Assembly: GCF_032854445.1 (NCBI RefSeq)
Contig: NC_088302.1
Location: forward strand, 29,295,979-29,359,978
Source: Liolophura sinensis
Taxonomy: Eukaryota > Mollusca > Polyplacophora > Chitonida > Chitonidae
Direction: 5' to 3'
DNA: 64,000 bases
Shown: one piece after another, positions 49,768 through 60,517 of the stretch
Numbering within the stretch: the stretch's first letter is position 1
Layout of the letters: every line of letters starts with the position of its first letter
Program-made: the position numbers and the translations under genes
The notes under the pieces: generated by a model
What the model was told of the DNA's origin: nothing
The model's database searches: none
What the model saw: only the letters and a program-made list of their open reading frames with translations

Positions 49768-49899
49768 TTTATTTATTTATTTATTTGATTGGTGTTTTAC
49801 GCCGTACTCAAGAATATTTCACTTATACAACGGCGGCCAGCATTATGGTGGGAGGAAACCGGGCAGAGCCTGGGGGAAACCCATGACCAACCGCAGGTT
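49768..49899 (-). mobile_element. 5'-truncated main-family SINE with target duplication
   Basis: Tail and body up to CATGACCAACCGCAGGTT, no tRNA head. Flanks CCAGCATGAAGAA (49755-49767) and CCAGCATAAAGAA (49900-49912) differ at one base. Confidence 0.85.
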
Positions 49900-49912
49900 C
49901 CAGCATAAAGAA

Positions 49913-50321
49913 AACACTATATACACTGTACATACAAGTCTATCATGGGATGACAATTTTTAAATAGCTCGCATAAACATAAATTCTGTTGTTAAAGATT
50001 TGGTAAAAGATTAAATGGCCGACAAATTTAAAATCCGTAACATTGAAGTCAGACACCAAATCACTAGTATATGTAATACTAGATTAGCAGTTTAGCAGAT
50101 TAGCAGACCATGCGGTGATCCACATAGCTAGGTCCAAATACATATAGAGGAAAATTAAAGCACTGAGAAGTCAAGGAAATATCATTAATTTCCATGGCAT
50201 TTAATGTCTAGAACTGTCCACTCATTAAAAACCATTTATTTTCCAATAAATGTAATATTTTATTGTTCAGTGAATCAACTATCAAGCAACTAATTTCCCA
50301 TGGCAACTCCACTGTAAGAGT
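49913..50321. other. Non-coding stretch
   Basis: No gene recognised. Confidence 0.5.
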
Positions 50322-50355
50322 GATGGGGTGGGGGTGGGTTGGGGGGGTGGGGGGT
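50322..50355 (+). other. G-quadruplex-prone tract
   Basis: At least four runs of three or more G separated by 1-3 bases (GGGGTGGGGGTGGGTTGG and on to GGGGGGTG). This fits the usual four-run quadruplex pattern. It is in intron 1 of the minus-strand gene, on the non-template strand relative to plus. Confidence 0.6.
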
Positions 50356-53300
50356 GCTAATGAAATGATATTACAAATGACTATTGCCACATATAATACA
50401 AGGATCTAGCTGAGTTCTAGGTCCGGTAATGAAGATTTAAAAAATCCAAATGGCACAATCTTCTTTTTACTTTAATCAATACACTGTGGTAATTAAAAAA
50501 GCACGCCATCATATACATGTATCACAATTTCAAATTTCACATGTAATATTATGAATTGTACTAAGACGAAAAAGAGGCCATGCTAATTTTAAATATCATG
50601 ATTCTGAAATCTAGTTACTATTTCAATTATCAGTACCATCTTATTCTTATATATGTGAGTGCAATTATCTATCTATTACCAAACGATGCATGATGGAACC
50701 ATTCCCAATTAACTCAAACTACATCAAAGAAACAAGTGAGTCCTTAAAGAATCATTTTCCCTTAAAGTTTCTCAAAACAATTTTCACACAGCCCCTAGGA
50801 ATTGCTTCTGAAGAGAACTAAAGCTCTACCGCTTTCAGTTTGCAGCAGACGCCATCTTGCTGCAGCAAGTGTGGCCTATTTGTAACGCAGCAGCAAATCA
50901 GAAGTTAGATTATTTTAGCTTGAAGTAAAAAAAAAAAAATAAATGATTGACAATAGAAATATGTCATTATAATGGTTCAAAATGTAGTTGGAAACCACTG
51001 AAACACCATTAATAACTGGTGATATCATGGATGTTTTTGTTGGTGACCTTTTATGAAGAAAAATGAAGTTTCAGTGGCAGCTAAATCAATGAAGTCACCA
51101 TGGTGCAGTTTCAGGAATATAAATAAATGGCTATCCAATGGGACAGGCAGCTTACAGAAAAACTGTCTTTCAATGGAGATATGAAGGAATATAAATGAGA
51201 AATAAAGGAATATTAATGAAGCCTATCCATTTTTGTCAGCTATAGCTGATCCATTGATTTAGAATAAACTTATCACAAATATGCAATGTTCCTGAGGTAT
51301 TGTCAGAAAAAAGAACCACTAATGACCAGTCAACCATTCTGCATTTGTTAGGCTACTTGCCTTAAATTGAACATAAAGCCAATGTCACAAGGGTTGCTAG
51401 TACAGGCTGACAGAATGCAAACAAAGGTATCATACTGATATACAGTTTGACTCGTAAATATAAGTACAACATGCCTAAAGTATTACAATTCTTAAATTTT
51501 ACAAATTTTGGCACCTGTACCTATATTATATATAATACATACTAGGATTAAAATCCCAGAGTAGTAGGTAACACTCTTTCTCAAAAGCACCTGCAGGCTT
51601 TGGTTAACCTGAGTGACATCTGTCACTCATTACGTACATATCAGCATCTCAAGGTTTCATTTCCACATTCTCTTTATCACTGACACATTAAGAGCTTGGC
51701 TCACAACTCTTCTTTTTGTCAAAGTGCATTGTTATATGCCAACATGTCATGTAAACACACATTCATGTTACCTGTGACAGAAGCCCCATGTCTGAAAACT
51801 GCCACTCCATTTCAGGACAACCTACAGACCACAATTTTGGCCACAATTTAATCATTCAGTTGGGTGGAAACTGACTGACAAGGTTAAAATGCAAAACTTC
51901 AATTAAAATGGACCATAACTATACAGATCCACAATCATGCGCTGTAAAGAAACAGGTCGGCATGATATTGAGGTGGTTTGGTATCACTGTATGACACAGT
52001 GTGACACTGTATATTCTTTTTCCTTTTGCATTTGTATACCTTTGTGTTTAAGAGAAATATTTGGACAAATTGGAAGGTCCCCAACTATGTGCTGAGTAGT
52101 ATATAATGCATGGCAAGCTAGATGTAATGATGCTGAGCTCTGATGTTCACGGTCAAGGTGTTACGTTGATGACATTGTTCCCTTGACTATTCTCAGTCAC
52201 TGTACACACCTGCATGAATTCAGCAAACTTAAGAGTCTACACCATCTGCCACCAATTGCTCTTAAAACAATGCTTTATTTTCATAGAATCTTTCTCCTGT
52301 TCGCTATGTAATTACACGGAACCCTGACAAAACTGCCCATGATGACCTCGACCCAAAGAGTTCACAACCACATAAAAGGAAACTTAGTTTAAATGTAGCA
52401 CCCATTCTTTACATCGGGGCAGTAGAACCATTTCCAAACAGAGAGAGGAGAGGTGGGTCTTAAATTAGGCAAGGGGCCTGTCTATGAAAAATGACAGTCA
52501 ATATCTGGAAAAACCACCATCTCATTACATGCCCACCACCCCACCCACCCACCCCCACCTCCCCCCCCACCCCCAAACAACCCTAACAGTCTGCAGACAC
52601 TGTACAACATCCCTTATTTCTTCACTTTGTCAAAAATCTGTGCAATACGTAATGACCTATGAATGATAGAATATAATTCTGAACTAAAATGAAGTTCCAT
52701 TTCAGAACAGTTCCTATGACTGAATGATTGATTGGTGACTAAAACTATTCTGAAGGCTAATGGGTGGATGAATTTACAGTGCCTAAGGTTAACAGTTCTT
52801 CTATACAATATCACAGTGTTTCGTGGGCCTACAGCAAAGAACTGAACAAATGGTGAACAAGAATTAATTTATTTGGATTTCATGTGGCTGACAGGCAAAG
52901 GAAAAATTCAATTCAATTTTTAACCTAAGGTAAAAAGCTGCAGAAATCCTATTAGGCAAATGTGTCATAAGTCAAACAGTGTTGATTGAGCATTCAATGT
53001 GTCTAATACAACAGCCAGACACTTCACCAATCCAAGCCGCTCTAAGTCCTAAATGGTGGCAGACAGTATGATTTACATGTAAATACAGCTGGTCAATATT
53101 ATCTTATCACATTCTCAGCATTTATAATTATACTCAATCCTCATATTTCCAGCCTACAAGCCTAATTCCGCAATGCAGATGATGGGCTTTATAGTAGCAT
53201 GTGTGTGTGTGAAAACCAACAAGATACTGGTCGCATGGAGCAGTGAATCATGGGCTAATGTACATGTGGTACATATCACATATAACATCAACTAACTAAA

Positions 53301-53448
53301 TTATAGGGCCTAAATTACACGGCCAACATGTAAAAGGCAAAAGACCCATAAGTGTTAGCAGTTGTCATTAAGAGACACTTAATACAAAATAACTATGCAG
53401 CTATATTGGCTTTATAGTTGTGGCACTATTGCCGACGCTCAAATCTAT
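50356..53448. other. Non-coding stretch
   Basis: No gene supported. Includes a C-rich tract at 52527-52576 with repeated CCACC and CCCACC that is quadruplex-prone on the minus strand. Confidence 0.45.
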
Positions 53449-53844
53449 TCACTTCAGATACCGGTAGTATACATGTAAACGGTATACCCCACTATATAGG
53501 GTCGATATACCTCGTCTCTGCCCTTTGATCGGGCCGTGCTGTAACACATACACGTACATGTAGTATTCATGCCCTGGTTTCAAGGCTTGGCAAAATCTAG
53601 CAGAACCGATACAGAAACCGGCAAAGAAATCAGCTGAAATCGCAGGCGCTACCACCTTGCACGCGGCGGTTTGACGGTATTCGGAGCAGGGCGCCATGGA
53701 GCGCTCCTTCCGTCGGCCGCCTGGAAGCTAGGGGCGACCTTCCCAGACCTGCCACTGAGCCGGCAGCTCAGAGGTTCCCTACCCGCGACACGAAAATGAC
53801 AGCTAGCCGCTACAGTCGGCATTCCAACCCTTCCCCGTACTTAC

Positions 53845-53866
53845 CAGTCACACACAACAGGGACAT
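53845..53866 (-). CDS. Exon 1a coding part: MSLLCVT + G
   Basis: On the minus strand an ATG at 53866 opens seven codons and one base, followed by the strong donor CTG|GTAAGTACGG. An in-frame TAA lies eight codons upstream of the ATG, so this is the start if transcribed. Phase 1 joins exon 2 with G+GA (Gly). A short upstream frame of 14 codons starting ATGGCGGCTCC overlaps the YY1-like site and could limit translation. The next exon is about 22 kb away, so missed exons in phase 1 between them cannot be excluded. Confidence 0.5.
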
Positions 53867-53993
53867 ATTCTTCGCCCTGAAGCTTCTTTAAGGTAAACTC
53901 TCGGAATTACATGACAAATCCATGTCACTAGTAGCCTTGGTACCCGTAAATTGTCGCTATGCCTTTCCACATCGTCGCATACTATGTCTTGGA

Positions 53994-54005
53994 GCCGCCA
54001 TGTTG
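53994..54005 (-). promoter_or_regulatory. YY1-like site
   Basis: CAACATGGCGGC on the minus strand equals the vertebrate YY1 core (AANATGGCGGC), which tends to sit just downstream of start sites of housekeeping genes in this same orientation. Here it points towards exon 1a. Confidence 0.5.
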
Positions 54006-54043
54006 ATTTCGGTCAGCTCTAGTAGAAATGCTTATGCACATTT

Positions 54044-54057
54044 CCGTGACGTCACGG
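54044..54057. promoter_or_regulatory. CRE palindrome CCGTGACGTCACGG
   Basis: A perfect 14-bp palindrome with the CREB/ATF core TGACGTCA, about 180 bp upstream of the exon 1a ATG and 40 bp upstream of the YY1-like site. Confidence 0.6.
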
Positions 54058-54100
54058 CGATTCACGTTCACTTGCATTGATTATTCATGTCTCTTGCATC

Positions 54101-55180
54101 GAACCGATTCCATACTACAATGTTTGCTCGCAGTCACTGGTCGATAGTGCCAGGCAGAAAACGGGGCAAAAAATGTTACCGACCTTCCCTGATTAGTATC
54201 CCATAGAAATATTTAACTTTTTACGTGATTACAAATTTCAGTGACAAAATGGACAAAATTTAACATGATACAAATATAATTTGTTTTATGCATGCAGGCC
54301 TATACATTCATGTATAGGTTTGGGAAACATAATGTAATAATTCATATTAGTTTTCTTTACTGAAGAAAAAGTTGTAGCATAAATTATTAACAGGGCTCAT
54401 CTCGTCGGCTTAGGGCACAAGCCTCATGTATATATAGGCCCCTATATTGATTTCAATTAAAATGACATAAGAAAATCTGCGGCATTATAAAACTATACCG
54501 TCTGATGACGGTAACAAAGTGGTAGGGGTCGATGGGACTATATGGATTTTAAGGTCAACAGCTTTTCATGAATGTACTGTGTAAGTGCCAGCCAGTCTAC
54601 ATCATATGTACAGGTCGTGTCATGTTATACTCTATAGTATAGGCCTAGGTCTATATATATTTTAAAACAGATTCTTAAAGTAGCCGTCAACTCCACAAAT
54701 ATGTATTTTAACCATGGCAATAAATTTCAGAATTAAATGAAGTCATTATCATACATTTCTCCTCCACCAAATGGTATAACACAAAGGACACACACATTTT
54801 ACATATCTATATGTCGTCCATTCTTCATTGACGCTTGCACGAACAAGGCTACATGTATAATGGCACAATCTAAGACCGAGTACATAGCCAAGTACAACCG
54901 CCTTAAGTTGCGCAGTAGTTCCGTTAGGTAATTATGTTTACCTGAATCATACGAAATGTTTTATGTAAATTCTCAGTGAAAAACGTGTAAGCATATATAG
55001 GCAACCCACGTGTATACATTCTAGTTCCCGCAAGCCTTAAAAATAATCGTTCTGCCTACTGGCTCCATGCATTGGGCAGAACTTCTTTTCCGCGATTATA
55101 TATAGGCTTGTATGAGCATGGGAAAATCGCCAGATTTTGGTTGAAAAGAGGCCAGTTTATTGATAATGGATTAGCTTACG

Positions 55181-55182
<2 letters not shown>
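54101..55182. other. Non-coding stretch between the two first exons
   Basis: AT-rich, no gene recognised. Confidence 0.5.

Positions 55183-55246
<64 letters not shown>
55183..55246. repeat. (AT)n microsatellite, about 32 repeats
   Basis: Uninterrupted AT dinucleotides over 64 bases, likely variable in length between individuals. Confidence 0.97.
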
Positions 55247-55250
<4 letters not shown>

Positions 55251-55305
55251 GGAAGTTGACGAAGTTGCTAAAATAATCAACTGACTGAATTGAATGACCT
55301 AATTA

Positions 55306-55545
55306 CAACAGGGTTTGCCAAAATCATCAATATTAAACGCACACCGAGGTTTGTCCAAATCATCGGTGCAAAGCCTAAAAAGAAAACTAGCAAATCAACA
55401 ATTGTATAGGCGTAAATACAACAGGGTGTGCCAAAATCAAAAACAAATAAATATAGAGTACTTGCCCAAATCATCAATAAATAGACTGAATATATAAACA
55501 GCGGTATTTTGAATGTAGACCTGTGCTCAAATCATCAAATGGGTG
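55306..55545 (+). repeat. Degenerate repeats around CCAAAATCATCAA
   Basis: Five irregularly spaced occurrences of variants of GGGTTTGCCAAAATCATCAA are found (near 55310, 55350, 55420, 55460 and 55530). The overall unit length varies, so this is an old or non-tandem array. Confidence 0.5.
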
Positions 55546-55594
55546 ATAAGATACTGACGACGCTCTCAGCATATGAACATAATATGTAGGTGCT

Positions 55595-55800
55595 TAACTG
55601 TTGTTTCAATACCATACATTCAAGGCTCTTTCAGTTTCACACGACATACCGATGGATTTATATACATGGGTGGGGGGAACCTGAGTGCCCAGGGTAAACC
55701 ACTATCCTCTGGCAAGTTACTGGCCAACTGTCGTACGAGTGATACATATACAGATTTGCACATATCCACAAGTGGACTTCAACGAAAGTAAGATCGTGCA
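55595..55800 (-). mobile_element. Probable SINE remnant
   Basis: TGGGTGGGGGGAACCTGAGTG, GGTAAACCACTATCC and AGTTACTGGCCAACTG match the distal body of the element at 8994-9353 and the fragment at 42765-42859. No recognisable head or tail. Confidence 0.4.
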
Positions 55801-55857
55801 AAAGGCTCTACACGAGGGCCGCCCACCACGTATTCTCATCAATGCTCTTGTATATCA

Positions 55858-55975
55858 ACTATTTGCTCTCTATTTGGGTCACCTATAATTTGAACCCATG
55901 AATCACGAAAATAGTGTCTGCCCATCTTTGCTTTATGATTATTCTAGTCTACATATTTATGTATGATATAATATT
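55858..55975 (+). repeat. Unassigned interspersed repeat, copy 1
   Basis: Similar, in inverted orientation, to 62160-62278. Shared words include ATCTATAATTTGAACCCATG (one base changed here), GTGTCTG and CATCTTTGCTT. No terminal structure could be defined. Confidence 0.6.
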
Positions 55976-56229
55976 TATTCATTTATTTGATTGGTGTTTT
56001 ACACCGTATATATACTATAATATTTCACTTATACGACGGCGGCCAGCATTACGGTGGGAGGAAATCCAGGCAGAGTCGGGGAAAACCCACGACCATCTGC
56101 AGATTTCCGCCAGGCCTTCCCACGTACGGCCGGAGAAGAAGCATGCATGAGCTGGACTAGAAGTCAAAGCGAGGCGACTGGATCATTGCGCCGCGCTAGC
56201 ACGTTAACCTACTCTGCCCCGAAGACCCC
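55976..56229 (-). mobile_element. Main-family SINE, diverged
   Basis: Complete order of tail, body and head is visible (TTGATTGGTGTTTTACACCG to CGCGCTAGCACG), but with a TATATACTATAA insertion near the tail. The B box region is damaged (CTGGACTAGAAGTC). Confidence 0.82.
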
Positions 56230-58149
56230 TGATTAATGGAATAACTATCATTATATATTTAGGCTCAGTCCTGAGCGGATTATTAACATTATAATTACCA
56301 GTATTAACAGGTCTTTAAATGTTCGCCAGGTCATTTACAACATGTACGATTTCGCGAATGCCTCTCCTTACACAAGTGCCCTATTTAGACTAGCATGATA
56401 TTTGCCACGTGCACGGACTGATTAACTATGACAAAAGATCTAATCACGTGTATTTATATACATGCGTGCAAGTTTCTGGCTGGAGGGAGACACCATAGCG
56501 GAAACCGTAGCATTTCACTATTCATAAACGCCTGGCAAAGCGCAGGTAGTAGAATCGGAGAGGGCTAAATGGATTCGAAAACGCCACTGTGTTAAACTCC
56601 TCATTTTATTCAAACATGTATCTAATTCGCCTTAGAATTAACGAAATTATACCTAGCAAAGCAAGCAGTTTAAAATTTACTGACCTGTATGTTACATGCC
56701 TTGTTGTATAGTATAGTGTCACGTATACATAATCTTTCCATGATTATCTGGGAAAATAAATGAAGAAAAAATTCCAGCCTCATATCTTATACTTTACCTT
56801 AATTTTTCTTTGACTTTAATTTCTTGTTAAGAACACGATGTTGTTAAGGAAAATGTTAGATATCACATACAGGTAAACGGACGAAATGGTAAAAGTCCTA
56901 GTAATCATACCAAGTCTAGAACATATAGGCGTGGGGTTTACTTATGTAAGGCTCACAAATGTAAATGACTATGTATGGGTTTACACCTGTAAGGGTTTAC
57001 ACACGCATGGGTTTTCACCTGTATGACTTAATTTACACCGGTATAGGTATCAGTGTTTCCGTTTCTGCATACCGAATATGGTTAAATCTAAATAACCTCG
57101 AAAATCTTGCACGAGAACAATCTTGTATGGAGAACCAATCAAGTTGAAACCTTTTGTGTAGTTTTCAGCTTGCGGATACATGCACCCCAATGCATCACGT
57201 GACACGTAAAGTTTACATCTGAAATTTTGCATCATAAAGCCCTGAAAGACCTGAACGAAACATCAAACCTGCACATTTACAGGAAGCAAGGCTGTTATTG
57301 TATATAAGTATAGGGAACAGGAACACATCCCCGTCAGTCTAGAGCAGTTAACGAAGTTCATTCTTGAAAGAACGTGTGCGTCTTGTCGTATCGATATTCA
57401 ACACGTGCGCTGTACTATGTGCGATATTTGTGGTATTCACGTTACGGGTTTTGAGACAATTAATGTGTTAAAGGAGTGCATCTTTGTATTACTGAATTAC
57501 ATGTACACACAGACGGCATAACTGTGAGCTGGGTAATTTCTTTTAGCAGTTTTCAGCGAACTGGATCGCCTATACCAGTTTTTCCGTTCAGTGTAGGGGC
57601 GTACCTGCTGTGAGGTGAGGAGTTACACTGTATATAGGCACAGTAAATTACAGTCTGTTACAGAAAGTACCGTATTCTGGAGGATACTGGAGGTAACTCT
57701 ACCATGTGAAAGAACGTCCAGGAAGACTGAAATCAGGTGAGATCGCGCAAGAACGCTCGCACATCGTGTTAGGGTAAGGCTGCGTAGCTTTATATCCAGT
57801 ATTTGTGTATCACCTAGGCGTTGTATAGCTGCATGCATTCCGCGAACCATCTGGTGTAAGTTTGTATAAATCAAAATCCACCTCATTGATTTACTCTGAT
57901 CAAAAGTCAGCTTATCTTGAGTGCACATTTGAGAGCCGCTTATATTTAGCCTTACCTTACAGTAAAACTACCCTGTTATTTTTCTCTCTCTTCTACACGG
58001 CTCCTTATAGCCTATATCGCGAGGACAGGTCCATGCGGGGCGCAGATGTTATATGAGGTATTGAGCACTTACATATCGCTCCACTGCATGCGCTTTTTTC
58101 AGTTGGCCACCCTAGATTCTTGTGTCACATTTACAGATACAATGTAAAT
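56230..58149. other. Non-coding stretch
   Basis: No gene supported. Two CACGTG E-boxes lie in the first 250 bases (in TGCCACGTGCAC near 56405 and ATCACGTGTA near 56445). A short degenerate repeat of GGGTTTACACCTGTA occurs at 56935-57045. Confidence 0.45.
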
Positions 58150-58403
58150 TTTATTGATGTTTTATGCCGTACTCAAGAATATTTCACTTATACGACGGCG
58201 GCCAGTATAATGGTGAGAGGGAACTGGGCCGAGCCCGGGGGAAACCAACGATCATCCGCAGGTTACTGACAGACCTTCCCACGAACGACCGGTGAGTAAG
58301 CCAGCATAAGCTGGATTTGAACTCACAGCGACCGCATTGTTAGGAGGCTCCTGTGTCATTACGCTGTGCTGGCGAGTTAACCCCTCGGCACCGGAGGTCT
58401 GTT
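58150..58403 (-). mobile_element. Main-family SINE, diverged
   Basis: Body and head present (GCCGTACTCAAGAATATTTC, GGATTTGAACTCACAG). The head ends CTCGGCACCGGAGG, in which the A box is disrupted. No target duplication was found. Confidence 0.82.
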
Positions 58404-59051
58404 TACTTTGAAACCAAATTTGTTCGTATTATTTTAGATGACAATGCAGTAGGGATTTTTTGTGTTGATTTTATAACTTCTTTAATTGTATAGCATCTTT
58501 CCTGTTTGACACATATCTTACTTTGGTCTGCGCCTTTGAATCCAATTTAGTCATTATACATTCAAAGGCCTTCGCTTTAAATCCCCTCACATCATTAAAC
58601 ACTTCCGACGATTTGTTCATGTCAGTTTATTCCTAAGTTCTTTAAAGCATATGTTATTATTCATGTTTTTCCCAAAAGGATTGTTTGAAAATGCGATTTT
58701 GCTATACCTTGAATTCAAAACGTCGTTTTGCGCTTGGTAATTTGAATACTCAAATCAGATTCTTGAAAATGCACTGCGTGTATAGTTATTCCACACAGAA
58801 ATATACCCTCCCTCAAATTCGCATGAATTCGATTAAGACCTAACAGCCTCTGTTGAGCACACTCAACTTGAAAATCAAAATCTAAGTGCTCTTTCGCACT
58901 CCGACAAACATACAGTGGGCATATTAGTTCGCCAGCTCTCTTTGGAAAGTGCAGACTAACAAATCTACTCAGTTGTCCTGTACTAGTATATATGTTTCCG
59001 TTAATGTACGTATAAATATGTATGCTTACATCTGTATGTATATATACTCAC
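58404..59051. other. Non-coding stretch
   Basis: No gene recognised. In the model this is the beginning of the intron after exon 1b. Confidence 0.5.
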
Positions 59052-59073
59052 CGATCACGTTTAGAAGAGACAT
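59052..59073 (-). CDS. Exon 1b coding part: MSLLNVI + G (alternative first exon)
   Basis: The minus strand reads GGGACCATG, seven codons and one base, then donor ATCG|GTGAGTATAT. Length (22 bases), phase and five of eight residues plus the final split Gly equal exon 1a. Nucleotide identity is lower than peptide identity (TCT CTT CTA versus TCC CTG TTG are synonymous), consistent with a duplicated exon under constraint. An out-of-frame ATG lies 8 bases upstream and an in-frame TAG 15 bases upstream. Confidence 0.47.
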
Positions 59074-59085
59074 GGTCCCATCGTT

Positions 59086-59325
59086 CTATATCTTCGGAGA
59101 TTTTTGTCCCGAGTCATAAGACTCACAGAAATTGTCTCCACTGATTTGGTCGCATTTTGAAAGGATTTCCGTTAGAGTGTCGGTAATATTTTCACAATCA
59201 GCAGGATCGTCGATAGGCCACAATACGGAAACCATACAGCTATGAGAAAAAGCCGCCCTGTGATTTATCAACCTTCTTGTCTCGACTACCGGTCGTAACG
59301 AGAAATTAGCAGTGGCGGTTGGCAC
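59086..59325 (-). other. 79-codon frame just upstream of and in frame with exon 1b
   Basis: The frame ends with TAG 12 bases before the exon 1b ATG and is in the same frame. The first internal ATG gives 48 residues, containing VLWPIDDPADCENITDTL. The composition is protein-like and CpG is moderate. It may be an upstream open reading frame in the exon 1b leader, or a former N-terminal extension closed by the TAG, or chance. Confidence 0.3.
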
Positions 59326-60517
59326 AAATGAAATTGCTCACAATGCCAAATGTCGGTAACTGTCAACCGAGAAACAGATGCTCACTCGTTATATGACCCA
59401 TCAGTCTGACGAAATGCCAAATTGACATCAGTTATGTCCCTTTTTCAGCTGCTACCGTAGAATGGACAGCGGCGTTGCCATTGTGTTTGGTCGAGGCATT
59501 CTTAGGTTGGATGAAGACACCGTTGTGTTGTAGACCAGTACTATGGGTTTAACTCAATCTGGTACTGACCACTCACTGGAATATGATAATTTATCCGTAC
59601 TATAACCGCACCAGAAATCAGCGCTCATTCCTTGCCACAAATCACTGTACTGAGTTCTCCGTCAGAAAAAAAAACTCATATTGATACAGACATTAATCAA
59701 ACTCCAAGTCCGACAGCTGGGGACTTGGCTTGTTGAGGTCTGCGAATAAGCTGTATACATCCCTGAGCTCTTATAACCGTTACCTACGTACATGTAGGCC
59801 TATAAAGGCGATTCCATACCTTATTCCACTCGCTTGATAATGCTACACAAGGAGGAAATGAAGTATTTTTTTCTGATATGCAGCTATACAATGATAAATT
59901 TTTCTTATACCCTTTGGCGGCTTATTCTTTATGTCACAGTAAGTCTTTCCACCCTCAGAGTATCATCAGGCTGTGTGCCGGCATTCCGGGTCAACTTACA
60001 CACGTGTAAGATGTTACTAGGCCATATGTTATATAATATATTGCACATCTTTCCGGGTTTTTTTTGGAAACTGTTGACAAATACCATTTTCGTAATTACC
60101 TTTTAGTTGCAATTAAAGTTATTTCTATTCCTTGTTTCGAAATTGTACTGTAAATTCTTAAAGAAACGGGTCTTTTTGATTTTGATTTAAATTTGACATT
60201 TCGTTCCCGGTTGATGAACTGACTTGTGATTTGCGCGCATCTGGGTATATATTATATTATTTCGTCTTTATTACCCTTTATGCGAGAGACCCACCTGCAC
60301 TGGTTGGAAACCACTGATCATGGACAAAAGTAATGAAATCATAACGAGGCATTGTAATAACAATAACGGTTGTTTGGTAATGGTGAGGTGTGACGGTGTC
60401 CGTCACCACTGTATCAGTGTTTCTCTCTCTCTCTATGACCACATACAGATAGTCTGCCCACAGCTTTATCCAACAAGCACAAAGGCGGCCAACTTCTGGT
60501 GAAGGTGCAAATGAATT
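59326..60517. other. Upstream region of exon 1b and non-coding stretch
   Basis: The first 200 bases are moderately CpG-rich and could hold the exon 1b promoter. A 23-residue plus-strand frame (59462-59533, starting MDSGVAIVFGRG) is noted without support. The rest is AT-rich. Confidence 0.35.

Larger units (their letters stand above)
53560..54100 (-). promoter_or_regulatory. CpG-rich promoter region around exon 1a
   Basis: CpG density rises sharply in this stretch against an AT-rich background (for example GTCGGCCGCC, CTACCCGCGACACG). It includes a YY1-like site at 53994-54005, a CRE palindrome at 54044-54057 and the first coding exon at 53845-53866 with its GTAAGT donor. This is the expected layout of a broadly active promoter reading to the left. 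The transcription start is inferred to lie near 54000. Confidence 0.6.

Noticed and set aside
59462-59533. Plus-strand 23-residue frame starting MDSGVAIVF
   Set aside because: Too short, and no splice site, conservation or repeat evidence supports translation.
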